Under the pieces are notes generated by a model. That model saw nothing but the letters and a program-made list of their open reading frames with translations. It did no database searches and had not been told where the DNA came from. A stretch of DNA of 23,375 nt, taken from positions 1-23,375 of the forward strand of contig CABUNB010000040.1 of assembly GCA_902492755.1 (NCBI GenBank), given 5' to 3'. Positions within the stretch are counted from its first letter, which is position 1; the number at the start of each line of letters is the position of its first letter. The position numbers and the translations under genes are program-made. Of the stretch, positions 15,045-21,933 are shown piece by piece. Source of the stretch: an uncultured Collinsella sp. Lineage in GTDB: Bacteria > Actinomycetota > Coriobacteriia > Coriobacteriales > Coriobacteriaceae.

Positions 15045-16643
15045 ATGGATCAAAAGGCTTCCGCAAAGGTCCTCGTACTCGACTTTGGTGCGCAGTACGG
15101 TCAGCTCATTGCCCGTCGCGTCCGCGACCTCAACGTGTATTCCGAGATCGTTCCCTGCGACATCTCGGCCGATGAGATTCGCGAGATGAACGCCTCTGCG
15201 CTCATCCTTTCTGGCGGCCCGGCCTCCGTGTATGCCGAGGACGCTCCGTCCATCGACCCCGCCATCTTTGACCTGGGCCTTCCCGTCCTGGGCTTTTGCT
15301 ACGGCCATCAGATCACGGCCGTGACGCTCGGCGGCAAGGTCGGTCACTCCGAGGTGGGCGAGTACGGCCGCGCCACCATCACGCGTACGGCCGGCGCCAA
15401 GCTCTTTAACTCCACGCCTATGGAGCAGACCGTGTGGATGAGCCACCGCGACGCCGTGTCCGAGGTGCCCGAGGGCTTTACCGTTACCGCCAGCACCGAC
15501 GTGTGCCCGGTTGCCGCCATGGAATGCGTCGAGCGCAAGATCTTCACCACGCAGTTCCACCCCGAGGTCAAGCACTCCGAGTACGGTCAGCAGCTGCTGA
15601 GCAACTTCCTGTTTGAGATCTGCGGCCTGGAGCCCAACTGGAGCATGGACAACCTGGTCGAGACCATGACGGCCGAGTTCCGCGAGAAGGTCGGCGACGA
15701 CCGCGTGATTCTGGCCCTGTCCGGTGGAGTCGACTCCTCCGTCGTGGCTGCGCTGGGCGCTCGCGCCGTGGGCAAGCAAATGACCTGCGTGTTCATCAAC
15801 CACGGCCTGCTGCGCAAGGGCGAGCCCGAGCAGGTGGAGGAGGTCTTCACCAAGCAGTTTGACGTCGACTTTATCCACGTCCACGCCGAGGACCGCTATG
15901 CCGAGCTTCTGGCCGGCGTGACCGAGCCCGAGGAGAAGCGTCGCATCATTGGCACGCAGTTCTGGAAAGAGTTCTTCGCCGTGGCGCAGCAGCTCGAGAC
16001 CGATGGCAAGCCGGTCAAGTACCTGGCTCAGGGCACCATCTACCCCGACATCATCGAGTCCGGCGCGCGCAAGACGGGCGGCAAGACGGCCACCATCAAG
16101 AGCCATCACAACCTGATCCCGTTCCCCGAGGGCGTACACTTCGACCTCATTGAGCCGCTCGACCACTTCTTTAAGGACGAGGTCCGCGCGCTTGGTCTGG
16201 CACTGGGCCTGCCGGGTCACATCGTGTTCCGTCAGCCCTTCCCGGGCCCGGGTCTTGCCATCCGTATCATCGGCGCGGTCGATAAGGAGAAGCTCGAGAT
16301 CCTCAAGAACGCCGACGCCATCGTGCGCGAGGAGCTCGACGCCTACAACCAGCGTCTGTTTGAGCAGACCGGTGAGCGCAACTCCGAGCACAGCTGCTGG
16401 CAGTATTTCGCGGTCCTGCCCGACATTAAGTCCGTCGGCGTTATGGGCGATGAGCGCACCTACCAGCGCCCGATCATCCTGCGCGCCGTCGAGTCCAGCG
16501 ACGCCATGACCGCCGACTGGGCCAAGCTGCCCTACGACGTGCTGGCCCGCATCTCTGGCCGCATCGTTGCCGAGGTCCCCGGCGCCAATCGCGTGTGCTA
16601 CGACATCACGTCCAAGCCGCCCGCGACCATCGAGTGGGAATAA
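15045..16643 (+). CDS. guaA: GMP synthase (glutamine-hydrolysing)
   Basis: The 532-residue enzyme converts XMP, ATP and glutamine to GMP. The N-terminal class I glutamine amidotransferase domain shows Cys85 (GFCYGHQ) with His172 and Glu174 (FHPEV). The ATP-pyrophosphatase domain has the P-loop LSGGVDSS (225-232), and the C-terminal dimerisation domain ends KPPATIEWE, the standard GuaA ending. The ATG at 15045 follows AAGAGGGGGAAACC; a frame running back to 14880 lacks homology and a good site. No purine riboswitch could be recognised in the 200-base leader. The gene ends the core part of the window, and accessory-type genes begin behind it. Confidence 0.97.
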   Translation: MDQKASAKVLVLDFGAQYGQLIARRVRDLNVYSEIVPCDISADEIREMNASALILSGGPASVYAEDAPSIDPAIFDLGLPVLGFCYGHQITAVTLGGKVGHSEVGEYGRATITRTAGAKLFNSTPMEQTVWMSHRDAVSEVPEGFTVTASTDVCPVAAMECVERKIFTTQFHPEVKHSEYGQQLLSNFLFEICGLEPNWSMDNLVETMTAEFREKVGDDRVILALSGGVDSSVVAALGARAVGKQMTCVFINHGLLRKGEPEQVEEVFTKQFDVDFIHVHAEDRYAELLAGVTEPEEKRRIIGTQFWKEFFAVAQQLETDGKPVKYLAQGTIYPDIIESGARKTGGKTATIKSHHNLIPFPEGVHFDLIEPLDHFFKDEVRALGLALGLPGHIVFRQPFPGPGLAIRIIGAVDKEKLEILKNADAIVREELDAYNQRLFEQTGERNSEHSCWQYFAVLPDIKSVGVMGDERTYQRPIILRAVESSDAMTADWAKLPYDVLARISGRIVAEVPGANRVCYDITSKPPATIEWE

Positions 16644-16661
16644 GCGATATTCGTTGATTTC

Positions 16662-16703
16662 AAGCCTCCGAACTGCGACAACAGGTCGGAGGCTTCTTAT
16701 TTT
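16662..16703 (+). terminator. Intrinsic terminator of guaA
   Basis: AAGCCTCCGA at 16662-16671 pairs perfectly with TCGGAGGCTT at 16686-16695, followed by CTTATTTT. Confidence 0.9.
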
Positions 16704-16738
16704 GCAACCTCTGTGCAACCTTTTCGGTTTCGCGCCCC

Positions 16739-16765
16739 GTGAACAGGGAACGTAGCACTGTTCAC
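16739..16765. repeat. Short inverted repeat downstream of guaA
   Basis: GTGAACAG at 16739-16746 and CTGTTCAC at 16758-16765 are perfect complements with an 11-base spacer, between the guaA terminator and the DUF3800 gene. There is no T-run. It could be a recombinase or regulator site; I cannot decide. Confidence 0.35.
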
Positions 16766-16882
16766 GTCTGGGCCGATGTCGGCACCGATCATTGCCCGCG
16801 CTGCTTCTGCTGCTCGAAGCACGTCGACCGGGGTTCCTCGCCAGAGGAGAACTGACCGTTCCTTGCGAAACCACGAGACCAG

Positions 16883-17557
16883 CTATATCCGCTTGCCGCG
16901 GGCTTGCTTGAGCCAGTTCCTCTTGAAAGAGCCTATACCTCCGAAGAACTTGTTGTACGTCTCACCGTTCTCCTTGGCCTCGCACTTGACCAAGGCAAGT
17001 TCGATGGTGCAGAGGTAATCCGCCACTTGCTCGAGGCGGTAGTCGGTCATCGAGGTCTTGCGGCGTCGGACGACCCCTTTTGAGAGGACCTTGCCCACCG
17101 AGCGGTCGAGCGCCTGCTTGACGATGTCCTGACCGTTGTCGTAATAGACCTTCACATCGTCGAAGGACTGGAAGAAGCCCAGGTGTTCAATCATGGCGGA
17201 GGAGATGTCGCGCCCCATGCGCTCCATTAGCCTTGCCGGGTCTTCGAACTGGCTGCGGCGGTAGACGAACGTGATATAGGAAATGGGAAGTTTGCGGACG
17301 AACGAGGAGAAGTAGGCGAGCATCACCTTGCGCTGCTCGATGTTAAGAAACTCATAATCCTTGTGCCCGTTCATGAGAGGCTCGGAGTGGAACGGAATGT
17401 TAGGGAGATCGGCCCTGGCAAGCTTGGCCTCATAGCCCGTGACCGCCTCGGCGATGCTGTCTGCCTGGTCGTGAAAGACGAGTGTGAGCAGATAGTAGCG
17501 AGCTTTGCCGCCGCGGTCGCCGCTCTCGTCGACGAAGATGCTGAGCTCCTTGGCCAA
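16883..17557 (-). CDS. DUF3800 family protein, putative RNase H-fold nuclease
   Basis: The 224-residue protein opens with the DUF3800 hallmark SIFVDESGD (residues 6-14). Further acidic positions fitting an RNase H-like active site are D140 (VYYDNGQD) and D180 (EQVADYLC), with D10 and D14 in the first strand. DUF3800 proteins are frequent in phages, mobile elements and defence neighbourhoods; their substrate is unknown. The start is a TTG at 17555-17557 with TAGGAG six bases upstream; no in-frame ATG suits better. A strong terminator hairpin lies only about 20 bases upstream of the start, so expression may depend on read-through. It sits in the accessory stretch behind guaA, convergent with that gene. 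Its last residues are basic. Confidence 0.85.
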   Translation of the reverse strand: MAKELSIFVDESGDRGGKARYYLLTLVFHDQADSIAEAVTGYEAKLARADLPNIPFHSEPLMNGHKDYEFLNIEQRKVMLAYFSSFVRKLPISYITFVYRRSQFEDPARLMERMGRDISSAMIEHLGFFQSFDDVKVYYDNGQDIVKQALDRSVGKVLSKGVVRRRKTSMTDYRLEQVADYLCTIELALVKCEAKENGETYNKFFGGIGSFKRNWLKQARGKRI

Positions 17558-17578
17558 TGGGGACTCCTAATGGAATGG

Positions 17579-17608
17579 ATAAAAAAATAGCCGGGGGACT
17601 CCCCCGGC
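17579..17608 (-). terminator. Intrinsic terminator just upstream of the DUF3800 gene
   Basis: On the minus strand GCCGGGGG and CCCCCGGC (17590-17608) form a perfect 8-bp stem with a three-base loop, followed by TATTTTTTTATC. It would stop leftward transcripts coming from the excisionase-like region, or act as an attenuator, since the DUF3800 start lies about 20 bases further on. Confidence 0.8.
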
Positions 17609-17917
17609 ACTTGGAGGTAGCTTAATGAGCCACCAATAACCTTATAGCATGTGCCGGCGGCGAATACAAGAGGGGAGCGGGATGAGGCTGCTGCTGATGG
17701 CGTCCCTGAAATAGATTCGCAGCTTCTTCAAGATTACGGAACACGAGAATTGATCGTCGGAGCTGGCTTGCGAAAGTAACCCGAAGCTTGCCTTTGTCTG
17801 TACGAACCTGATTCAGAGGCGCAGTGACGCCATCCACGAGAGCGTGTCTGAGATCTTTTCGTCTTTAGGCTCCCTCGCGTGCCCGGCTGCGGGCGGCTCC
17901 CGGGGCGGTCGCAGCCG
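17609..17917. other. Stretch without a convincing gene upstream of the DUF3800 gene
   Basis: A 71-codon open frame exists on the minus strand (17622-17837), but it has no ribosome binding site and no recognisable family. It could be the remnant of a gene that once followed the excisionase-like gene. Confidence 0.4.
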
Positions 17918-18079
17918 TCATCTCCCGCCGCTCCTCGACCCGATGCAGGCACCCACTGACGCCCTCGAAACCAGGAGCTTTCTTCCGAGTCTGTACGAGT
18001 CGATCTCTCCCGACCAGGTGAGGCCGTACGCCTTGTTTCGGCTCGCCCTCATGTACTCCTGCATCTCGATTACCGTCAT
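17918..18079 (-). CDS. Excisionase-like small DNA-binding protein
   Basis: The 53-residue frame reads as a compact HTH_17 (excisionase/MerR-like) domain: MTVIEMQEYMRASRN (1-15) gives the helix-turn-helix, then YGLTWSGEIDSYRLGRKLLVSR (18-39) gives the typical wing with the GRK basic turn. The usual C-terminal helix is replaced by a short Gly/Ser/Arg tail, so it may be slightly truncated. Its ATG overlaps the TGA of a 19-codon frame (ATGA), which suggests translational coupling. There is no Shine-Dalgarno sequence of its own. Such proteins direct excision of integrative elements. No integrase gene is in the window, so it looks orphaned. A longer start at 18118 in the same frame is possible. Confidence 0.5.
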   Translation of the reverse strand: MTVIEMQEYMRASRNKAYGLTWSGEIDSYRLGRKLLVSRASVGACIGSRSGGR

Positions 18080-18135
18080 CCATTCGCCGCGATCTTGGTT
18101 GCCCCGGGCGCGGCGCATTCGGCTGTGCGTGTCAT
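18076..18135 (-). CDS. Possible 19-residue leader peptide of the excisionase-like gene
   Basis: An ATG at 18133-18135 preceded by GGGGGAACC opens a 19-codon frame whose TGA overlaps the start codon of the excisionase-like gene by the ATGA arrangement. The geometry suggests coupling; the peptide itself is unremarkable. It could be chance in this GC-rich stretch. Confidence 0.25.
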   Translation of the reverse strand: MTRTAECAAPGATKIAANG

Positions 18136-18312
18136 GGTTCCCCCAGTCTTCCCGTATGGCACCGCGCGGGCACGCCGCACGACACCGTGTGCCTTTTCGT
18201 CTGTGCGACGATTGAACCGCCTGATTGCGGTTGGCGCGCCCGACGGGGGCGGAGACGGGTCGAGGTGGGTCGAGCTGGTCGGGCCTTTACGAAACGGTCA
18301 TGAGCCGCGTGC

Positions 18313-18329
18313 CTTAGCTCTCAGCTAAG
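18313..18329. repeat. Small hairpin next to a terminator
   Basis: CTTAGCT at 18313-18319 and AGCTAAG at 18323-18329 are perfect complements with a three-base loop, immediately beyond the T-rich tail of the next feature. Confidence 0.4.
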
Positions 18330-18330
18330 T

Positions 18331-18364
18331 CCCCGAAAAGTAAAAGGCGCCCATACGGGCGCCT
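18331..18364 (-). terminator. Leftward intrinsic terminator in the gene-poor stretch
   Basis: AGGCGCCC at 18345-18352 and GGGCGCCT at 18357-18364 pair perfectly around four bases. On the minus strand the stem is followed by TTTACTTTTC. It implies a leftward transcript from the region to its right, although I see no convincing gene there. Confidence 0.75.
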
Positions 18365-18800
18365 GCCTAGTGGCTGGAGTTGTTCGGTTGTGGTTGGAAT
18401 GCTTGTTTTCCGCGGTGCTGTCGTCCGGGGTCCGGCATCTGTCGTTCGCCTCTTCTGTCGTGTTTGATGTTGCGTGTTTTGCGAGCGACCTTGTGCGGGC
18501 CTGCCGGCCCGTTGCCCCAGATGCACCCAAATAAATGGTTCCCACCCATTGGGACGTGGGCACCGCGGGAGGGGCGTCTGGGCAAACTGGAACGGACGAG
18601 CGGGCATCGGTTTGTCAATCAGTGTGCTTTCTTGCGCAACGCTACAACTGGTCTTCGTTGTTTGAGCTGATAGTTTGCTTGCGCTCACCATGGCAATTAC
18701 ATGAAAGTGGTAATGATCAATACTTGATTTGACCGGATAGCATAGCAATGGTTCTCTAAGTAGCCAAAACGATGGGATAATGTCCAGTATTAACTTAGAT
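18365..18800. other. About 430 bases with no convincing gene
   Basis: Open frames exist on both strands but lack ribosome binding sites and family likeness. A leftward terminator at its left edge suggests either a decayed gene or an untranslated RNA read leftward. A GATAAT at 18776-18781 could be the -10 of the downstream rightward unit, with a weak TTCTCT 18 bases before it. Confidence 0.4.
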
Positions 18801-18813
18801 GGGAGGACGTCTT

Positions 18814-18957
18814 TTGACTGATGCGTTGATGAAAGCGTTCTCTACGTATCAGTCGATTGGTGCCACCCACATGAACGAAATGAAGAGATTGTTTGTCGGG
18901 CATAGGGAATCGATAGGTTGGCGCATAGATGATCGTAGTAGACGGAAGAACCGATAG
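18814..18957 (+). CDS. Possible 47-residue protein overlapping the AlbA_2 gene
   Basis: A TTG at 18814 follows GGGAGG with a seven-base gap, the best ribosome binding site in this stretch. The frame gives a basic 47-residue peptide with a Met/Lys-rich middle and an Arg-rich C-terminus (RRKNR), ending at 18957 and overlapping the start of the AlbA_2 gene by 29 bases in another frame. It may be a small partner protein, or only a leader that couples translation of the downstream gene. I recognise no family. Confidence 0.35.
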   Translation: MTDALMKAFSTYQSIGATHMNEMKRLFVGHRESIGWRIDDRSRRKNR

Positions 18958-20482
18958 AGAAAAACTTTTCGAGCTATTAAAATCTGGCGGTGAATGCAGC
19001 GAGCTCGATTTTAAGGAGACGCTAGATTTTTCTAAGAAGATCGATGAGCTCGATTTTGTAAAAGACGCTGTTTCGATGTGCAACCGTTATCCCGGTGGTT
19101 ACATCGTCATTGGGGTGGACGATGATGGAAATCCATCGGCTAGAACTGAAGATACCAACTGGACGCAATTTGATGGCGCGGTTTTAACGGACAAGATAAG
19201 AAAATACGTTCAGGCGCCTTTGACCACCATATCCCAATTACATGAGGTTGATGGACACACATACTGTTTGGTTTGCCTGTTAAGCCTCGAAGACGGGCTT
19301 CTCGTTCCTTTTTCAAAGCTCGGACAAGCAGTAGATGGAAAGGGTCGTCAAATTGTCGTGTTTCGCGAGGGCGAAATAGTTAGGCGCGACGGAGCTCAGA
19401 ATCGGCCCATTGAGTATTCACAGTGGGCAGAAATATTGAAGCAGCACGATACTTGTGTGAGGAAAGACGAGAGCAAACGAATGGATGCTCTCGTGGACAA
19501 GATAATCGCTGTTCTTGGAGAGAAGGGTAAAACGCCGCCTCTCGTTTACGGCATGGATGAAGAAGCGCTTGTGCACTCGCTTGAAGCTTGCCTCGAGCAG
19601 AAGGAGAACGAGAAGCTTTCTCGCTTCATTTTTCAGGTCGCCGCAGAGTTTCAAAATGATGCGGATGCGATCAACAGTCTTGCCGGCATCGGAGCCTATG
19701 CCCTTAGCTATTGCAACGACGCGATATTTGAGAAGGCGGCAGATGCTCTCTACGACTGCTATGCCGCAATTGATGATAGCAAAGCGGACTCCGCTTCAAA
19801 AAGTCTAGCTGTGGCGGTTGCTTGTTACGAACTGGGTGCACAGCTTGTTCGCATGAAAAGATGGGATTTAATTGCCCCCTTCGTCAACCGTCAATCCCCA
19901 TCTCGCTCGTACTCGATATATGCATCCTGGATACGAGACTGCCAGGTTAGGGCCGTGAACGCCGGGCTTTTCAACGAAGCCGGCTCGGGGATGATGATTA
20001 CAGTTGCCTCAGACAACGCCACGAATCACCCAATTGTGGCACCGGATTGCGGACTAAATAAGGGCAGTGACGCTTCGGCGCATGAGAGATATCTCGATCT
20101 CCTATGCTCCTTTGATTTCCTTTACTGTTTATGCGTATTTGTTGCGGGGGTGGGTACTGGACTCGCATATCCCGCCTGTTGCTTCTATTCCGAAAAACGT
20201 ATCTCTAATGTTGTCTCGCAAATCCTAGGAGGTGACCCAAGGGCGCGAAGAGAGCTTCTCCCCGACGACGACGATGAGAAGATCGCCATGTGTCTAAGGG
20301 AGCTTTATCGGCTTGCAAGCAATGAATCGCTTCAGAAGGATAGTAAATTTTATTGGGGATTCGATCCTTCTCGTGTGCTAAGGAAGTTCTTGCAGGATCA
20401 TCCTGAGCGATTAGAAGAGCAGCCTCCCGACATGTTCAGCTATAACAATCCTGATAGAGACCCTAATAACACGAGCCATTGA
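18929..20482 (+). CDS. AlbA_2 / Schlafen-like domain protein with unknown C-terminal region
   Basis: The 517-residue protein starts with an AlbA_2 (Schlafen AAA_4-like) domain, about residues 8-165. It shows E22..E25LDFK29, the acidic-Lys motif of this fold, then FVKDAVSMCNRYPGGYIVIGVDDDG (43-67, the hallmark glycine-rich strand-loop) and a later REGEIVRRDGAQNRP segment (146-160). Residues 180-517 are helical and unassigned, with a Cys-rich hydrophobic stretch (about 389-420) and an acidic loop DDDDE (446-450). Family knowledge: eukaryotic Schlafens with this fold cleave tRNA; bacterial AlbA_2 proteins are diverse and often lie in accessory or defence regions. Nuclease activity here is inference. 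The gene is visibly less GC-rich than the core genes and IS copies, which suggests transfer. No strong ribosome binding site precedes the ATG; coupling to the overlapping small frame is possible. Confidence 0.8.
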   Translation: MIVVDGRTDREKLFELLKSGGECSELDFKETLDFSKKIDELDFVKDAVSMCNRYPGGYIVIGVDDDGNPSARTEDTNWTQFDGAVLTDKIRKYVQAPLTTISQLHEVDGHTYCLVCLLSLEDGLLVPFSKLGQAVDGKGRQIVVFREGEIVRRDGAQNRPIEYSQWAEILKQHDTCVRKDESKRMDALVDKIIAVLGEKGKTPPLVYGMDEEALVHSLEACLEQKENEKLSRFIFQVAAEFQNDADAINSLAGIGAYALSYCNDAIFEKAADALYDCYAAIDDSKADSASKSLAVAVACYELGAQLVRMKRWDLIAPFVNRQSPSRSYSIYASWIRDCQVRAVNAGLFNEAGSGMMITVASDNATNHPIVAPDCGLNKGSDASAHERYLDLLCSFDFLYCLCVFVAGVGTGLAYPACCFYSEKRISNVVSQILGGDPRARRELLPDDDDEKIAMCLRELYRLASNESLQKDSKFYWGFDPSRVLRKFLQDHPERLEEQPPDMFSYNNPDRDPNNTSH

Positions 20483-20746
20483 GGTCCTTCGTGTGATGTT
20501 CGGCTTGTTTGCGGTAATTAGAGCAGAGTAAAACGCATGGTTTATACGCGCTCAAGATTCGGCGTAGTTTATAGGTAAATGCTAGAGGTAGCGAATAGCC
20601 ATATTTTTTGAACGCTGCTTGCTACCAATCGACTCACGGGCAAGCCACCTGAGACTACTCACTTTGCCCGCCAACGACGATGAGCTGTGACCTGCGGTTT
20701 TTCAACCAGCATCAAAGCCGCCAGCGTTAACTCACTTGCAATCAAA
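20483..20746. other. Intergenic stretch before the relaxase relic
   Basis: No gene is seen. It contains inverted repeats GGTAGC/GCTACC (20587-20592, 20621-20626, with a T-run between) and CGGGCAA/TTGCCCG (20637-20643, 20664-20670). One of them may end the AlbA_2 transcript. The junction with foreign relaxase sequence lies at the right edge. Confidence 0.4.
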
Positions 20747-21736
20747 ATCGTAGGTGGAGAGCAGTATATTTTGTCGGCGGTCATGCACGCCGACGAACGC
20801 AACCGGGCTATGTCCGAGGCGCTGGGAGAGGACGTGTACCACTACCACCTCCATGTGGTCTATATCCCGGTGGTGGAGAAGGAGATACGATGGACAAAGC
20901 GGTGCAAGGACAAATCCCTGGTGGGCAAGGTCAAAGAAACCGTTATGCAGGTCAGCATGAGCAAAAAGTGGGCATCCCAGCCCGCAGTAGACGAGGCCAC
21001 CGGGGAGCCATTACGAACAGCAAAGGGCAAGCCTGTGCTGAGAAAGTCGTACAGCGTCTTGCAGGATGATTTCTTTCAGCAGATGCGCTCCGCTGGCTAC
21101 ACGGACTTGGAGCGTGGAGAGCGTGGCAGTTCCGAGGAACATCTGACGGTCACGCAGTTCAAGGTGAAGTGTGAACAGGAGCGGCTTGCACAGCTTCAGG
21201 AGGCGGCTGTGCTGGCCCAGGCCGAGGTTGACCGAAGGAACAGGGAGGCGGCAGCTGCCGAAAAGGAAGCGGCCCAGGCCAAGGCCAAACTAAACGATGT
21301 GGCCCACATGCTGAAAGGCATGGAGAAGCTGGCGGAGGAATTTTCCAGCGACCCGGAACAGGTCTTGCCAGAAGCGGGACCGCTGGAATCGGCCAGGGCC
21401 TACCGGGAGAAAAAGGCCAAGCCCTTATGGGCGAAGATCGTCAAGGTGCTGCGGTCTGTCTACCGGGCCTACTGCGACCTCAAATCCAAATTTGAGCGGC
21501 TGCAAGCGGACTATGGCCGGGAGGTCAGCAAAAATAGTTCCTTATCAGAAAGGATTTACGAGGTCTGCGCCGAGAGGGACAGTCTAAAGGGAAAGGTCAG
21601 GGACTATGAGCGGGTCAGGCGGGCCATTGGCCCGGAACAGGCGGACAGAATATTAGAGGCCGCTTACCAGCAGGAACAGGCTGAAAAGGAACGGAAACGG
21701 GACGCAAGGCAAAAAGCAAGATTAGGCGCACGATAA
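20687..21736 (+). pseudogene. MobV/Pre-type relaxase, 5'-truncated relic
   Basis: The open frame gives 349 residues, of which residues 21 onward (GGEQYILSAVMHADERNR) match the middle and C-terminal parts of MobV-type plasmid recombination/mobilisation proteins. The HADERNR..YHYHLHVVY block corresponds to the conserved His motif of these relaxases, followed by the KSYSVLQDDFF and GERGSSEEHLTV segments and a coiled coil (about 160-215). The N-terminal motifs are absent and the first 20 residues look like random sequence read from a GTG without a ribosome binding site, so the true homology begins near 20747. Family role: nicking at oriT to start conjugative transfer. Type and codon use recall elements of gut Firmicutes. 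I judge it non-functional for relaxase activity. Confidence 0.8.
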
Positions 21737-21747
21737 TCACCAAAAAC

Positions 21748-21780
21748 GGAGGGTGTTCCAGTGAATGCCCTCCTGATTTA
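21748..21780 (+). terminator. Hairpin after the relaxase relic
   Basis: GGAGGG at 21748-21753 pairs with CCCTCC at 21768-21773, with an inner TTC/GAA pair around CAGT, followed by TGATTTATT. It is a weak intrinsic terminator. The IS terminus begins eight bases after the stem. Confidence 0.55.
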
Positions 21781-21933
21781 TTGGTTGATTTCCGATCCCA
21801 ACCGAACACATTGAGCTGACGGCACGCTCCCGCAGTTAACCGAACGCCCCCGAGGTCCTATCCGGGCCCCGGGGGCGGCATTTTCCCAGTTGAAGGAATG
21901 GTGGAGATGTGTTTCGATGGGTCCGGTGGCCAT
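21778..21933 (-). CDS. Possible 51-residue ORF in the IS tail
   Basis: Within the non-coding tail of the right IS copy an ATG at 21931-21933 opens 51 codons ending at a TAA just past the IS terminus. The left copy keeps the same frame open from 1135. The first 18 residues (MATGPIETHLH.SFNWEN) differ at one position between the copies. GGAGGG- or GGCGGG-type purine-rich sequence precedes it. Later codons run through the hairpin and differ often. It may be a real passenger peptide or simply conserved structured DNA. Confidence 0.2.
   Translation of the reverse strand: MATGPIETHLHHSFNWENAAPGARIGPRGRSVNCGSVPSAQCVRLGSEINQ

Noticed and set aside
14901..16874. 657-codon open frame antisense to guaA
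   Set aside because: It is the shadow of strongly biased guaA codons. No ribosome binding site or family motif is seen, and guaA itself has all catalytic motifs.
18314..18748. 144-codon minus-strand frame in the gene-poor stretch
   Set aside because: It runs through an intrinsic terminator, has no ribosome binding site and a composition unlike a folded protein. Other frames here (18321-18563, 18367-18618) have the same problems.
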